Source: Planctomycetota bacterium (GTDB lineage Bacteria > Planctomycetota > UBA1135). From it: 7,493 nucleotides of DNA. How positions within the stretch are numbered: position 1 is the first letter of the stretch; each line of letters opens with the position of its first letter. This document shows positions 1-6,608 of the stretch, piece after piece. Both the position numbers and the translations under genes were made by a program. Under the pieces are notes generated by a model, which searched no databases, was not told the DNA's origin, and saw only the letters and a program-made list of their open reading frames with translations. The stretch lies in contig NVRO01000027.1 of assembly GCA_002400895.1 (NCBI GenBank), positions 1,725-9,217 on the forward strand, in the 5' to 3' direction.

Positions 1-476
1 TCCGGGCGCAGGTCACGCTCCTGAAATACTTGCCAATCGTCTGTCATGGCACAAACTTCTTCGGCCGGGCCATCGAAGAAGGCACGCTCTTCGTCGTTCA
101 TATCCGGATAGGACTCGCTCATCATCTTGGCAAAATCAGGCTTTCCGGAGAACAACTCGGCGTCAACCCAAGTTGTTCCCGCCTCCAGGGCTTGCCGTTC
201 GGTGTCCGATATCTCGGGAATGATTCCGGCATTCTTCATTAGCCCCATCAGCGGTTTACTGACCAATGCGCGGCGCAGAGGAAGGAGATTGAACACCAGG
301 GCAATGGCAGCAAAGCCGAGCCACATCCATGTAGGTGCAGCGCAACCAGCCAGCAACGCCGCAAACGCAAGAGTCCAGACCACCAGGGGAGCACTCATAA
401 ATCCAAGCGCCAGTGCGGCAAGCACAATGCCACCGGTGCTTACGAGAACAGGGAGATTGATGAGAAAGCCTTGCAT
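1..476 (-). CDS. fadE: FadE-type acyl-CoA dehydrogenase, N-terminal part (cut by left edge)
   Basis: First 158 codons of a membrane-associated acyl-CoA dehydrogenase, which does the first, FAD-dependent step of beta-oxidation (acyl-CoA to trans-2-enoyl-CoA). The rest, including the FAD-binding core and catalytic base, lies beyond the left edge. Reading leftward from the ATG at 476 there is no stop. Residues about 5-67 are hydrophobic, probably two or three membrane helices, followed by a basic LRRALVSKP segment. The recognition block follows: TERQALEAGTTW (92-103), LFSGKPD (108-114), then DEERAFFDGPAEEVCAMTDDWQ (128-149). This matches, by memory, the E. coli FadE N-terminus (RTEKEAIDAGTTWWEGDLF..GKPDW and EEQAFLDGPVEE). 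The ATG lies 2 nt after the tetR stop with no clear ribosome site, so the genes are probably co-transcribed and translationally coupled. Family identity is strong; activity cannot be judged from this fragment. Confidence 0.9.
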   Translation of the reverse strand, partial: MQGFLINLPVLVSTGGIVLAALALGFMSAPLVVWTLAFAALLAGCAAPTWMWLGFAAIALVFNLLPLRRALVSKPLMGLMKNAGIIPEISDTERQALEAGTTWVDAELFSGKPDFAKMMSESYPDMNDEERAFFDGPAEEVCAMTDDWQVFQERDLRP

Positions 477-478
477 GG

Positions 479-1111
479 TTAATTGCTTTGGGGATGGGCT
501 GCGGCCACTGAAACCGCTTGATCGATGGCGAGTCCCCGCAGTTTTTCTGCGGGGATGCGAATGTCAACGCGGTTGGCAATCAACAGTGATACTGCCCCGT
601 GCAGAGATGACCACACCTGGGCGCCTTGAGCGTGCCGGTCTTCAGGGAGCATGCCTTCGCCCTCGTGCAGTTGCCTCGCAAAAAGTTCCAGATTTCGCCG
701 AGCGCGCCGGAACATCTCTGCCGGGTAGCGCTCCATGAACTTGGGGTGGAGCATGAACATTACCTCGTAGTATTCGGGATTGGCGAGACCAAAATCAAAA
801 TAAGCCGAAGCCAGCAAACGCATCCGCTCAGCGGCATCTACGAAGTTATCGGTGCCATTGGCGCCGGCAGCATTATCAGCAACAGCCAGAGCAGCTGTCA
901 GATGTTGGTGGAGCATGCCCATGCCCTCGTCAATCAGGGCATGAATCAAGGCGTCCTTGTTCTTGAAATACAGGTAGATGGAGGTTGCGGTACAGCCCAC
1001 CGCCGATGCCAACGGGCGCATCGAAAGACTGCGATAACCCTGCTCAACCAACACCTTGCGTGCCTCCTGGAGGATGGCACTGCGAATATCCGAGCCGCCG
1101 CTTCTGGTCAT
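479..1111 (-). CDS. TetR/AcrR-family transcriptional regulator with WHG-type C-terminal domain
   Basis: DNA-binding regulator of 210 residues, the usual TetR length. Residues 9-55 form the N-terminal TetR domain: a helix with AILQEARKVLVEQGYRSLSMR and a helix-turn-helix ending in GCTATSIYLYFKNKDALIHAL (39-59), where YLYFKNKDAL is the family signature. The C-terminal ligand domain carries W167 and H171-G172 (VWSSLHGAVSLL), typical of the WHG domain class (PF13305-like). FDFGLANPEYYEVMF (106-120) also fits this class. It sits directly upstream of fadE on the same strand and is divergent from fadI-fadJ, so I infer it represses (or otherwise controls) beta-oxidation genes and itself, with an acyl-CoA or fatty acid as ligand. 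The ATG at 1111 is chosen because the TetR domain begins right after it; no Shine-Dalgarno sequence is visible. The ligand is not readable from sequence, so no gene symbol is given. Confidence 0.92.
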   Translation of the reverse strand: MTRSGGSDIRSAILQEARKVLVEQGYRSLSMRPLASAVGCTATSIYLYFKNKDALIHALIDEGMGMLHQHLTAALAVADNAAGANGTDNFVDAAERMRLLASAYFDFGLANPEYYEVMFMLHPKFMERYPAEMFRRARRNLELFARQLHEGEGMLPEDRHAQGAQVWSSLHGAVSLLIANRVDIRIPAEKLRGLAIDQAVSVAAAHPQSN

Positions 1112-1125
1112 GATTATTTTGAGGC

Positions 1126-1155
1126 CAGAGCAAAAAAAATGGTTTTTATGCTCTG
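1126..1155 (-). promoter_or_regulatory. Hairpin in presumed tetR 5' leader
   Basis: CAGAGCA (1126-1132) pairs perfectly with TGCTCTG (1149-1155). The A-run (1132-1139) can also pair with T5 (1143-1147), with one bulged base, around a TGG loop, giving a stem of roughly 12 pairs. It ends 15 nt before the tetR start codon. On the leftward transcript a weak promoter can be read as TTGCGC (1196-1191), 16 nt, TAAACT (1174-1169), which would put the hairpin in the 5' untranslated region. It could affect translation or stability, or be a DNA-level site. The symmetry is plain; the function is a guess. Confidence 0.4.
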
Positions 1156-1156
1156 C

Positions 1157-1184
1157 TTTACGCTGTTAAGTTTACACTGTTAAT
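1157..1184. promoter_or_regulatory. Tandem operator candidate between tetR and fadI
   Basis: Two adjacent 14-mers, TTTACGCTGTTAAG (1157-1170) and TTTACACTGTTAAT (1171-1184), differ at only two positions. Each 13-mer core is itself an imperfect inverted repeat of the form TTnACAnTGTnAA (copy 1 has ACG for ACA). Two tandem palindromes in the middle of the gap between divergent genes, one coding for a TetR regulator, are what an autoregulatory operator looks like. They overlap the only promoter-like hexamers visible: rightward TTTACG (1157) with 17 nt to a poor TTAATC, and leftward TTGCGC/TAAACT. Binding by this TetR protein is inferred. A separate perfect palindrome, CTTGCGCAAG, lies at 1188-1197. 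Confidence 0.5.
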
Positions 1185-1206
1185 CATCTTGCGCAAGTAA
1201 AAAACC

Positions 1207-2520
1207 ATGGTTCATTACCCCACTAGCGAAAACTCGCCGGAAATCGTCATTGCGGCCGGCACCCGTACCCCTTGGGCCCGCGCCGGAGGAGTGCTCAAAC
1301 ACGAAAACGCAGGACATTTGGGAGCGCAAGTAGCCCGCGAGGTCCTGGCACGGACAGGCATCGACCCGGCTGAGCTGGATGAAGTAGTAACCGGCTGTGT
1401 CGGTCCACCATTCGACCAGGCCAACGTCAGCCGGGTAATCGCGCTGCGCGCCGGCGTCCCGCGCAGCGTCCCGGCACGTACCGTTGCCCGCAACTGTGCC
1501 AGCGGAATCGAAGCGGTCACTTCCGCCATCACTCATATTCAAGCGGGGCTTGGAGAAACCTACCTCTGTGTCGGGGTCGAACACATGTCTGCCTACCCTT
1601 TGGTGTTCGGAGCCAAGATGACCAACTTCTTCGAACGGATGATGAAGGCGCGCTCCCCGATGCAAAAATTATCAACCCTGTTCAGCTTCCGTCCCACCTG
1701 GTTGGCACCACGGATTACCTTGTTGCAGGGTCTTACTGATCCGACCACCGGATTGATCATGGGAAAGACCGCCGAACTCCTGGCCCGAGATTTTGGAATC
1801 ACCCGGGCAGATGCAGATCAATTCGCCTGCGAATCGCACAACCGAGCACAGCACTCACGCGATAGTGGCCGCTTCAAATGTGAAATCACTCCATTGGTGC
1901 CGCTCAAGTCCAGCCGTGGTCGCTTCGAACACGACGATTCAATTCGAGACGGCCAAAGCATCGACAAGCTTGGCAAGATGAGACCATATTTTGAAAAGCC
2001 CGACGGGGTAGTGACCGTTGGTAATTCCTGCGGAATCACTGACGGTGCCTGCGCATTACTGGTGTGCACCGCCCAGCGCGCACGCGACCTCGGGCTCAAG
2101 CCACTTGCCCGCGTTCGCTCCTGGGCGTGGGCCGGATGCGACCCGGAGCGGATGGGACTTGGCCCGGTTTACTCCACTGCCCAGGCGCTCGATGCCGCCG
2201 GCTGCCAACTCTCCGACATCGGCACCGTTGAATTGAACGAGGCCTTCGCCACCCAGGTCCTGGCTTGCAAGCACGCCTTCGAATCAACCAAGTTTGCCTC
2301 CAGCAAGCTCGGGCGTAGCGCCGCAATTGGCGAACTGGACCTCGCCAAAACAAATCCCAATGGCGGAGCAATCGCGCTTGGTCATCCGGTCGGCGCAACC
2401 GGCGCTCGCCTGTTATTGACCTTGGCCCATGAACTGGAGACCGGAAACCACGAGCTTGGTCTCGCTACCCTTTGTATCGGCGGCGGCCAAGGTGGTGCCG
2501 TTGTTTTGGAGCGCATCTGA
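1207..2520 (+). CDS. fadI: FadI-type acetyl-CoA acyltransferase (3-ketoacyl-CoA thiolase)
   Basis: Thiolytic last step of beta-oxidation: 3-ketoacyl-CoA plus CoA gives acetyl-CoA and a shortened acyl-CoA. It is the beta subunit expected to assemble with FadJ in the cytoplasm. It has 437 residues; E. coli FadI has 436. The nucleophilic Cys is C97 in RNCASGIEAV. NEAF is at 344-347, the catalytic His is H393 in GGAIALGHPVGATGAR, and the second catalytic Cys is C423 in CIGGGQGG. The long loop after the nucleophile (KMTNFFERMMKARSPMQKL, 138-156, to DPTTGLIMGKTAE) is the FadI/mitochondrial trifunctional-beta style rather than the shorter FadA style. The ATG at 1207 gives a normal N-terminus before EIVIAAGTRTPWAR; no Shine-Dalgarno sequence is visible. 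It is the first gene of the rightward operon and overlaps fadJ by one base. Confidence 0.93.
   Translation: MVHYPTSENSPEIVIAAGTRTPWARAGGVLKHENAGHLGAQVAREVLARTGIDPAELDEVVTGCVGPPFDQANVSRVIALRAGVPRSVPARTVARNCASGIEAVTSAITHIQAGLGETYLCVGVEHMSAYPLVFGAKMTNFFERMMKARSPMQKLSTLFSFRPTWLAPRITLLQGLTDPTTGLIMGKTAELLARDFGITRADADQFACESHNRAQHSRDSGRFKCEITPLVPLKSSRGRFEHDDSIRDGQSIDKLGKMRPYFEKPDGVVTVGNSCGITDGACALLVCTAQRARDLGLKPLARVRSWAWAGCDPERMGLGPVYSTAQALDAAGCQLSDIGTVELNEAFATQVLACKHAFESTKFASSKLGRSAAIGELDLAKTNPNGGAIALGHPVGATGARLLLTLAHELETGNHELGLATLCIGGGQGGAVVLERI
2508..2511 (+). promoter_or_regulatory. Ribosome binding site that fixes the fadJ start
   Basis: GGAG lies 8 nt before the ATG at 2520, inside the last codons of fadI. 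It is the best Shine-Dalgarno match in the window and supports ATG 2520 over the in-frame TTG at 2472. The ATG shares its first base with the fadI stop (TGATG, 2518-2522), so terminating ribosomes can re-initiate. Confidence 0.65.
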
Positions 2521-4709
2521 TGGCTGACTTTAGCGGATACCCACAACCTGAAAACTGCCCGGAGCCCGGCGCTTGCGTACGCTTGGAGCGCCCCGAAGAC
2601 GGTCTCGCGATAGTCGTGCTGGATCCGCCGCATCGCTCACTGGCGGTACTTGACGCACCCTTGATTCGCGACCTGGACCAGGTCGTCGATGAGCTCGCCG
2701 GGGACAGCTCCCTGCGTGGAATCGTATTAACCGGGCGCGCGCCTGGCCAGTTCGCCGCCGGTGCTGATATCGATGCAATCGCCCAGCTCACCAACCCGGT
2801 ACAAATTGAGAAGATGGTGCTGGCGGTGCATGAACTGTTCAATCGGATTGAAGACTTGGCGCCGCGGACGGTGGCAGCTATTTCCGGCCCGGTCCCCGGC
2901 GGTGCTTATGAAATAGCACTTGCCTGCGATTTGATTATCGCTGCCGACGATGAGAGCACTCGAATCGGTTTACCGGAAACCAAACTAGGGATTATTCCCG
3001 GATGGGGCGGTTCCCATCGCTTACCCAAGCGTATCGGAGTTCCGTTGGCGCTGGATGCGGTACTGACAGGTCGTTTATTCAATGCCCGGACCGCATGGCG
3101 ACGCGGCATGATTGACCGCATTACCAAGCCCGAGTATCTGCTCGACCTGGCATGTGATGTGGCCATGGGCCGAAAGCAAATCAAGCGGCATAAACGCGGT
3201 TGGAAGGCATGGGCGGTTGACCGTAACCCGCTGGTAAGAGCCCTTATTTCAAACCAGACGCACAAAAAAGTCATGTCAAAAACTCGCGGCAAGTACCCCG
3301 CGCCAATAATGGCGCTGGAGATGGTGCTGGCTGCACCCAACACCACCCGGGGGGCCGGTTGCCGCAAGGAAGCCAAGGCGATTGCCAAACTGGCCTCCAG
3401 TCCTGAATGCAAGGCTCTGGTTTCCCTGTTCAAAGGATCGGAAGCTGCCAAGAAACTCGCCAAGGGTACGGACGGAGTGCGCCCCACCAGGATTGAATAC
3501 GGCAGCGTAATCGGAGGTGGCGTAATGGGAGGAGGCATTGCCAGCGCGATGGCCGACAAAGGTATCTGGACCCGTATCTGCGACCTGTCTGCAGATGCAC
3601 TTGACGCCGCGATTCTCACTCACCGCAGGGAGGTGGAAAAGAAAAAACGCAGACGGCGCCTGAAGCCACACTTGGCAGATGCCGCAATCGATCATCTCGA
3701 TGCCACCATTGACTCCACCACTCTCGGCAATTCACAAATCGTGATCGAAGCGGTTGCCGAGGTCATGATGGTCAAGCAAAAAGTGCTTGGCGGGTTGGCA
3801 GAAGTTGTAAGCGATGATTGCATCCTTGCCACCAACACTTCCTCCTTATCGGTTACTGAAATTGCTGCGGGAATTCCACATCCCGAGCGGGTTGTCGGAA
3901 TGCACTTCTTCAATCCGGTGAAAAAGATGCCCTTGGTGGAAATCATTCGCGGGGAGAAAACCTCCGACCAAGTGCTGACCACCACTGCCGCCCTTGCCGT
4001 TCGCCTTGGCAAAACTCCGGTGGTAGTTGCCGATGTCGCCGGCTTCCTGGTCAACCGCCTGCTCGGCCCATACCTGGATGAGGCTCAACGTCTGTTCGTG
4101 GGTGGCGCCGACCCGGCGCGACTTGACAAGTTGATGCTCGACTTCGGAATGCCGATGGGCCCCTTCGCCCTGCTCGATGAAGTTGGCCTCGACATTGCGA
4201 TTCATGCCGGCAACTCCCTCCACCAGGCCTACGGCAAGCGGATGACCCCCTGCCCGAACCTGGTTGACGGTCTCGGCGAAGACCGACTCGGCAAAAAGAC
4301 CGGCAAAGGCTTCTATGACCACTCCGGAGGCAAGAAAAGAAAAGCGCAAATATGCAGCGATCTCGGCAAGTTCCAGGACGGCAACTGGGCGGCCAAGCTG
4401 AACAAGAGGCAACTGGTTGACCGAATGGTGCTGTCGATGGTCAATGAAGCGGCACGCTGCCTTGAAGAAGGAGTAGTGGAAAATGCCCAAATGCTCGACC
4501 TGGCCACCGTCTTTGGCACCGGCTTCGCTCCCTTCCACGGTGGAGTGCTGGCCTACGCCGATCACCTTGGTTGCCAGGAAGTGGTCAAGCGATTGAATGA
4601 AATTTGTGCTTCACCGGAAATGGAGGAACGAGAAGGTGGAAGTGAGAAATTCACCCCAGCCGCAATTTTGAAAACTCATGCCGAAAGCGGAACAATGCTA
4701 CGCTCTTGA
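2520..4709 (+). CDS. fadJ: FadJ/FadB-type bifunctional enoyl-CoA hydratase / 3-hydroxyacyl-CoA dehydrogenase
   Basis: Alpha subunit of the beta-oxidation complex, catalysing hydration of trans-2-enoyl-CoA and NAD-dependent oxidation of the 3-hydroxyacyl-CoA. It has 729 residues, full length for the family. The crotonase domain (about 15-205) has the oxyanion-hole stretch FAAGADI (78-84), GGAYE with E131, and LPETKLG with E153; these are the two glutamates equivalent to FadB Glu119/Glu139. A basic linker (210-325) follows. The dehydrogenase domain has the NAD-binding glycines VIGGGVMGGGIASAMA (330-345), ATNTSSLSV (437-445), H462 in GMHFFNPV and E474 twelve residues later, as in FadB His450/Glu462. 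VADVAGFLVNR (503-513) and TGKGFYDHSGG (594-604) lie in the C-terminal helical parts. All catalytic residues are present. Start at ATG 2520 from the fadI overlap and the GGAG site. The gene order thiolase then alpha subunit matches E. coli fadIJ, not fadBA. Confidence 0.94.
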   Translation: MADFSGYPQPENCPEPGACVRLERPEDGLAIVVLDPPHRSLAVLDAPLIRDLDQVVDELAGDSSLRGIVLTGRAPGQFAAGADIDAIAQLTNPVQIEKMVLAVHELFNRIEDLAPRTVAAISGPVPGGAYEIALACDLIIAADDESTRIGLPETKLGIIPGWGGSHRLPKRIGVPLALDAVLTGRLFNARTAWRRGMIDRITKPEYLLDLACDVAMGRKQIKRHKRGWKAWAVDRNPLVRALISNQTHKKVMSKTRGKYPAPIMALEMVLAAPNTTRGAGCRKEAKAIAKLASSPECKALVSLFKGSEAAKKLAKGTDGVRPTRIEYGSVIGGGVMGGGIASAMADKGIWTRICDLSADALDAAILTHRREVEKKKRRRRLKPHLADAAIDHLDATIDSTTLGNSQIVIEAVAEVMMVKQKVLGGLAEVVSDDCILATNTSSLSVTEIAAGIPHPERVVGMHFFNPVKKMPLVEIIRGEKTSDQVLTTTAALAVRLGKTPVVVADVAGFLVNRLLGPYLDEAQRLFVGGADPARLDKLMLDFGMPMGPFALLDEVGLDIAIHAGNSLHQAYGKRMTPCPNLVDGLGEDRLGKKTGKGFYDHSGGKKRKAQICSDLGKFQDGNWAAKLNKRQLVDRMVLSMVNEAARCLEEGVVENAQMLDLATVFGTGFAPFHGGVLAYADHLGCQEVVKRLNEICASPEMEEREGGSEKFTPAAILKTHAESGTMLRS

Positions 4710-4711
4710 CC

Positions 4712-4966
4712 ATGAAGCTCAACGTTCGTGCGCTTGCATTGTCGATTGGCATCTTATGGGGACTTCACTTCCTGGTGATGGGAATCGCAATTGCGATTTG
4801 GCCGGGAATAGGTGAACCCTGGATGGCCATGTGGGCGAGCATCTACCCGTGCTACCAGGCTGACGGCACTCTTCTCGACACCTCCCTTGGAATCGTATTC
4901 GGTTTCATAGACGGCCTTATTGGCGGCGCCTTGATTGCGTGGCTTTACAACCGTTTACTCCGCTAA
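4712..4966 (+). CDS. Small membrane protein of 84 residues coupled to fadJ (holin-like family by appearance)
   Basis: A protein of 84 residues beginning MKLNVRALALSIGILWGL, with two predicted membrane helices (about 5-30 and 57-80). Between them is a short stretch with YPCYQADG (41-48). The second helix contains GFIDGLIGGALIAWLYN (63-79). This layout (MKLNV-ALA-GILWG, a YPGY-like loop, GF-DG-IGG-AWLYN) resembles small proteins often auto-labelled 'bacteriophage holin', but nothing around it is phage-like. The ATG is 2 nt after the fadJ stop, so it is almost certainly in the operon and translationally coupled; no Shine-Dalgarno site is visible. An in-frame TTG at 4706 would add two residues and overlap fadJ, and is less likely. 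Function unknown; a link to membrane FadE or fatty-acid handling is only a guess from position. Confidence 0.75.
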   Translation: MKLNVRALALSIGILWGLHFLVMGIAIAIWPGIGEPWMAMWASIYPCYQADGTLLDTSLGIVFGFIDGLIGGALIAWLYNRLLR

Positions 4967-4981
4967 AGCGAAAGACATTCG

Positions 4982-4995
4982 GCTCCGGCTGGAGC
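4982..4995. terminator. Weak hairpin between convergent genes
   Basis: GCTCC (4982-4986) and GGAGC (4991-4995) form a 5-bp stem with a 4-nt loop in the 40-bp gap between the rightward fad operon and the leftward metalloprotease gene. A smaller CGAA/TTCG pair lies just before it, within 4968-4982. Neither strand has a T-tract after the stem, so a canonical intrinsic terminator is not supported. Position is the main argument. Confidence 0.25.
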
Positions 4996-5006
4996 ACCAA
5001 ACCGGG

Positions 5007-6608
5007 TCAGAAAAGGTGAGTAACCAGGTTGCTCAACCAACATGCACCGGAGTCGGAAGCCTGCAAGTGGAATGTTTTCCCTGCAGCCGATCCCGGAACC
5101 AATTTCTGCATTTCACCGTAGCCATTTGCGTCCAGGTTGATGACCCCGGCGCTGCGTGCATTTTTCAACCCGAGGCTAAGACCACTACAACCGGAAACAG
5201 ATGTGCTTCCAGTATTCCTGCTGTACCAGATAGTGACACTGCTATTGGGAGTGCCATTCTTGATGGTAACCTTGTTGTAACGACCGGCAGTTCCCGGGCT
5301 GGGACTGCTCAAGGTCATGCTCGGACCAGTTCCACAACCATCGACAGCACAAGTTGCCGAATTATTCTTGTAGGAGTTGATGCTGGAAATACTGCTACTT
5401 CCGAACTTGGAGGAATTGCCCGAACAACCGCCATTACATGGGCACATGATGTGGCAGCTATTACAGCCGGAACACCCTCCACAGCAGTGGTCAGCGCCCC
5501 AGTTGTGCCCCAGTTCATGGGCTGACAAACTGACCCGGCGCGACCAGTTCGAGGTGTAGCGCGACTGCACCACGGAGTAGTGGATACCTGTCTTGCAAAC
5601 CACGCCCAGCCAGGCAATGCCGATAGTGGAACCGCTCATCGAGCGCCCGGTGAACAGCTCAACCACGTCGCGGGCAACGTGAGTTTGATTGGTATTCCAC
5701 TCGGTCTGAACCTGGGTCAGCAAGGTGCTGGCGTTGTTACTAGTGTAAGGATTGGAGCCACTCGAGGTGCGCACCACCACCGTTGCTATCCGCCAACAAA
5801 TGCTCACGTCACGCTGATAAATGGCTTCGGTATCGTTGATGATGTCTTCAATATCCTGCACGGTGTTAGCCGTGGAGTTGCCGTTCTTCTGGAAAAAATG
5901 GAAGTCGGCATCACAAGCTAGCGAAACAGTCTTGTCGGCGGCACGCCCACCGGAACCGGCACTCGAGAAAGGAGTGGAGCCAGGAGTAGCGACCCCATTA
6001 TGCGAATGAACACCTGCACCGGAACTGGGTGGAGGTGAGATGCTAGGGGTGGGCAACTCGGAGCCGGCTGCCACAAGCGGCTCAGCCATTACCCATCCAT
6101 AATCGGGCAACATATCCTGTTGGTTGTAAAGAATGTGAATGGCGGTAGCAGCACCCTCTTGTAGCTCTGACAATGGCTGAAGAACGTAACTTTCATTCCC
6201 TTCACCCAACCAGATGATCGCGCGCATTTGACCTCCGTGGAGGTTTGCACTGACAACGCTGTTGGGAAGACCGGCGACAAACCCTCGGTAGGTGGAAATC
6301 GGCGGAGCGGGAACTGCACGCAATTCACCATCCTCACCCTGTTCGTAGACCACAAAATTGTCACTCCGCACCGAGTGCTGGCTCAGCACCAGTTCAGTGT
6401 CGAAAATGTCGTCGATGACCAAAGGAACGCGCAAGCCGTCAGGGTTTCCCTGTGGCAATTCGATTTCCTGAATCGACCAGGCGAAAAACAACTGGTCCAG
6501 AGATTCGGACGGAGGATCACCACCAGAAGCGAAAGATCCTGCGGCAAGGGGAAGTAAAAGTGTGAGGGAGGTGAGCATTAAGGTTGTCGGTATATAAAAA
6601 TACCGCAT
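5007..6608 (-). CDS. Secreted M12B (reprolysin-like) zinc metalloprotease
   Basis: Exported zinc endopeptidase of 533 residues. A signal peptide covers about 1-28 (Arg2, hydrophobic run, LAAGSFASGG). A reprolysin-type propeptide follows (about 36-150), with the typical STYRGFVAGLPNSVVSANL (105-123). A Pro/Ser/Gly-rich linker (184-222) leads to the catalytic domain (about 228-425). Zinc ligands and base are in HELGHNWGADH: H364, E365, H368, H374, the HExxHxxGxxH metzincin signature at 5487-5519. HIM (386-388) is the likely Met-turn. Eight cysteines crowd residues 375-395. A C-terminal beta-rich domain (about 428-533) has C474 and C523 and ends in CWLSNLVTHLF, a style I associate with planctomycete secreted proteins. 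The propeptide has no cysteine, so no cysteine-switch. ATG 6608 keeps Arg2 for the signal peptide; ATG at codon 11 (6578) is an alternative. Substrate unknown. Confidence 0.88.
   Translation of the reverse strand: MRYFYIPTTLMLTSLTLLLPLAAGSFASGGDPPSESLDQLFFAWSIQEIELPQGNPDGLRVPLVIDDIFDTELVLSQHSVRSDNFVVYEQGEDGELRAVPAPPISTYRGFVAGLPNSVVSANLHGGQMRAIIWLGEGNESYVLQPLSELQEGAATAIHILYNQQDMLPDYGWVMAEPLVAAGSELPTPSISPPPSSGAGVHSHNGVATPGSTPFSSAGSGGRAADKTVSLACDADFHFFQKNGNSTANTVQDIEDIINDTEAIYQRDVSICWRIATVVVRTSSGSNPYTSNNASTLLTQVQTEWNTNQTHVARDVVELFTGRSMSGSTIGIAWLGVVCKTGIHYSVVQSRYTSNWSRRVSLSAHELGHNWGADHCCGGCSGCNSCHIMCPCNGGCSGNSSKFGSSSISSINSYKNNSATCAVDGCGTGPSMTLSSPSPGTAGRYNKVTIKNGTPNSSVTIWYSRNTGSTSVSGCSGLSLGLKNARSAGVINLDANGYGEMQKLVPGSAAGKTFHLQASDSGACWLSNLVTHLF
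6588..6605 (-). repeat. Inverted repeat right after the metalloprotease start codon
   Basis: CGGTAT (6588-6593) and ATACCG (6600-6605) form a perfect 6-bp stem with a 6-nt A/T loop. It occupies codons 2-7, immediately after the ATG at 6606-6608. On the mRNA it could hide the initiation region and favour the internal ATG at codon 11 (6576-6578), or it could be chance. The symmetry is seen; any effect is inferred. Confidence 0.35.

Noticed and set aside
127..738. Rightward frame of 203 codons across fadE and tetR
   Set aside because: It spans the junction of two clearly recognised leftward genes, and its product resembles no protein I know.
626..1183. Rightward frame of 185 codons opposite tetR
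   Set aside because: It is the complement of a well-supported TetR gene and runs through the operator region.
2472..2519. TTG start upstream of fadJ adding 16 residues
   Set aside because: The extra residues are Arg/Cys-rich fadI shadow sequence. The ATG at 2520 has a GGAG site at good spacing and the stop-start overlap.
2906..3619. Antisense frame of 237 codons opposite fadJ
   Set aside because: Serine- and arginine-rich translation without motifs, typical of the complement of a GC-rich coding strand.
3846..4565. Long antisense frame (239 codons) opposite fadJ
   Set aside because: It lies fully inside fadJ, whose frame carries all the catalytic motifs. The antisense translation has no recognisable domain.
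4706..4711. TTG start for the small membrane protein
   Set aside because: It adds only two residues; the ATG at 4712 begins a MKLNV start typical of look-alike proteins.
4712..4966. Prophage remnant suggested by the holin-like protein
   Set aside because: No lysin, tail, integrase or attachment-site features are nearby; the gene is packed into a metabolic operon.
5424..5486. Cys-rich stretch as a frameshift artefact
   Set aside because: The frame is open on both sides with proper domains before and after (zinc site, C-terminal beta domain), so a sequencing slip is unlikely.
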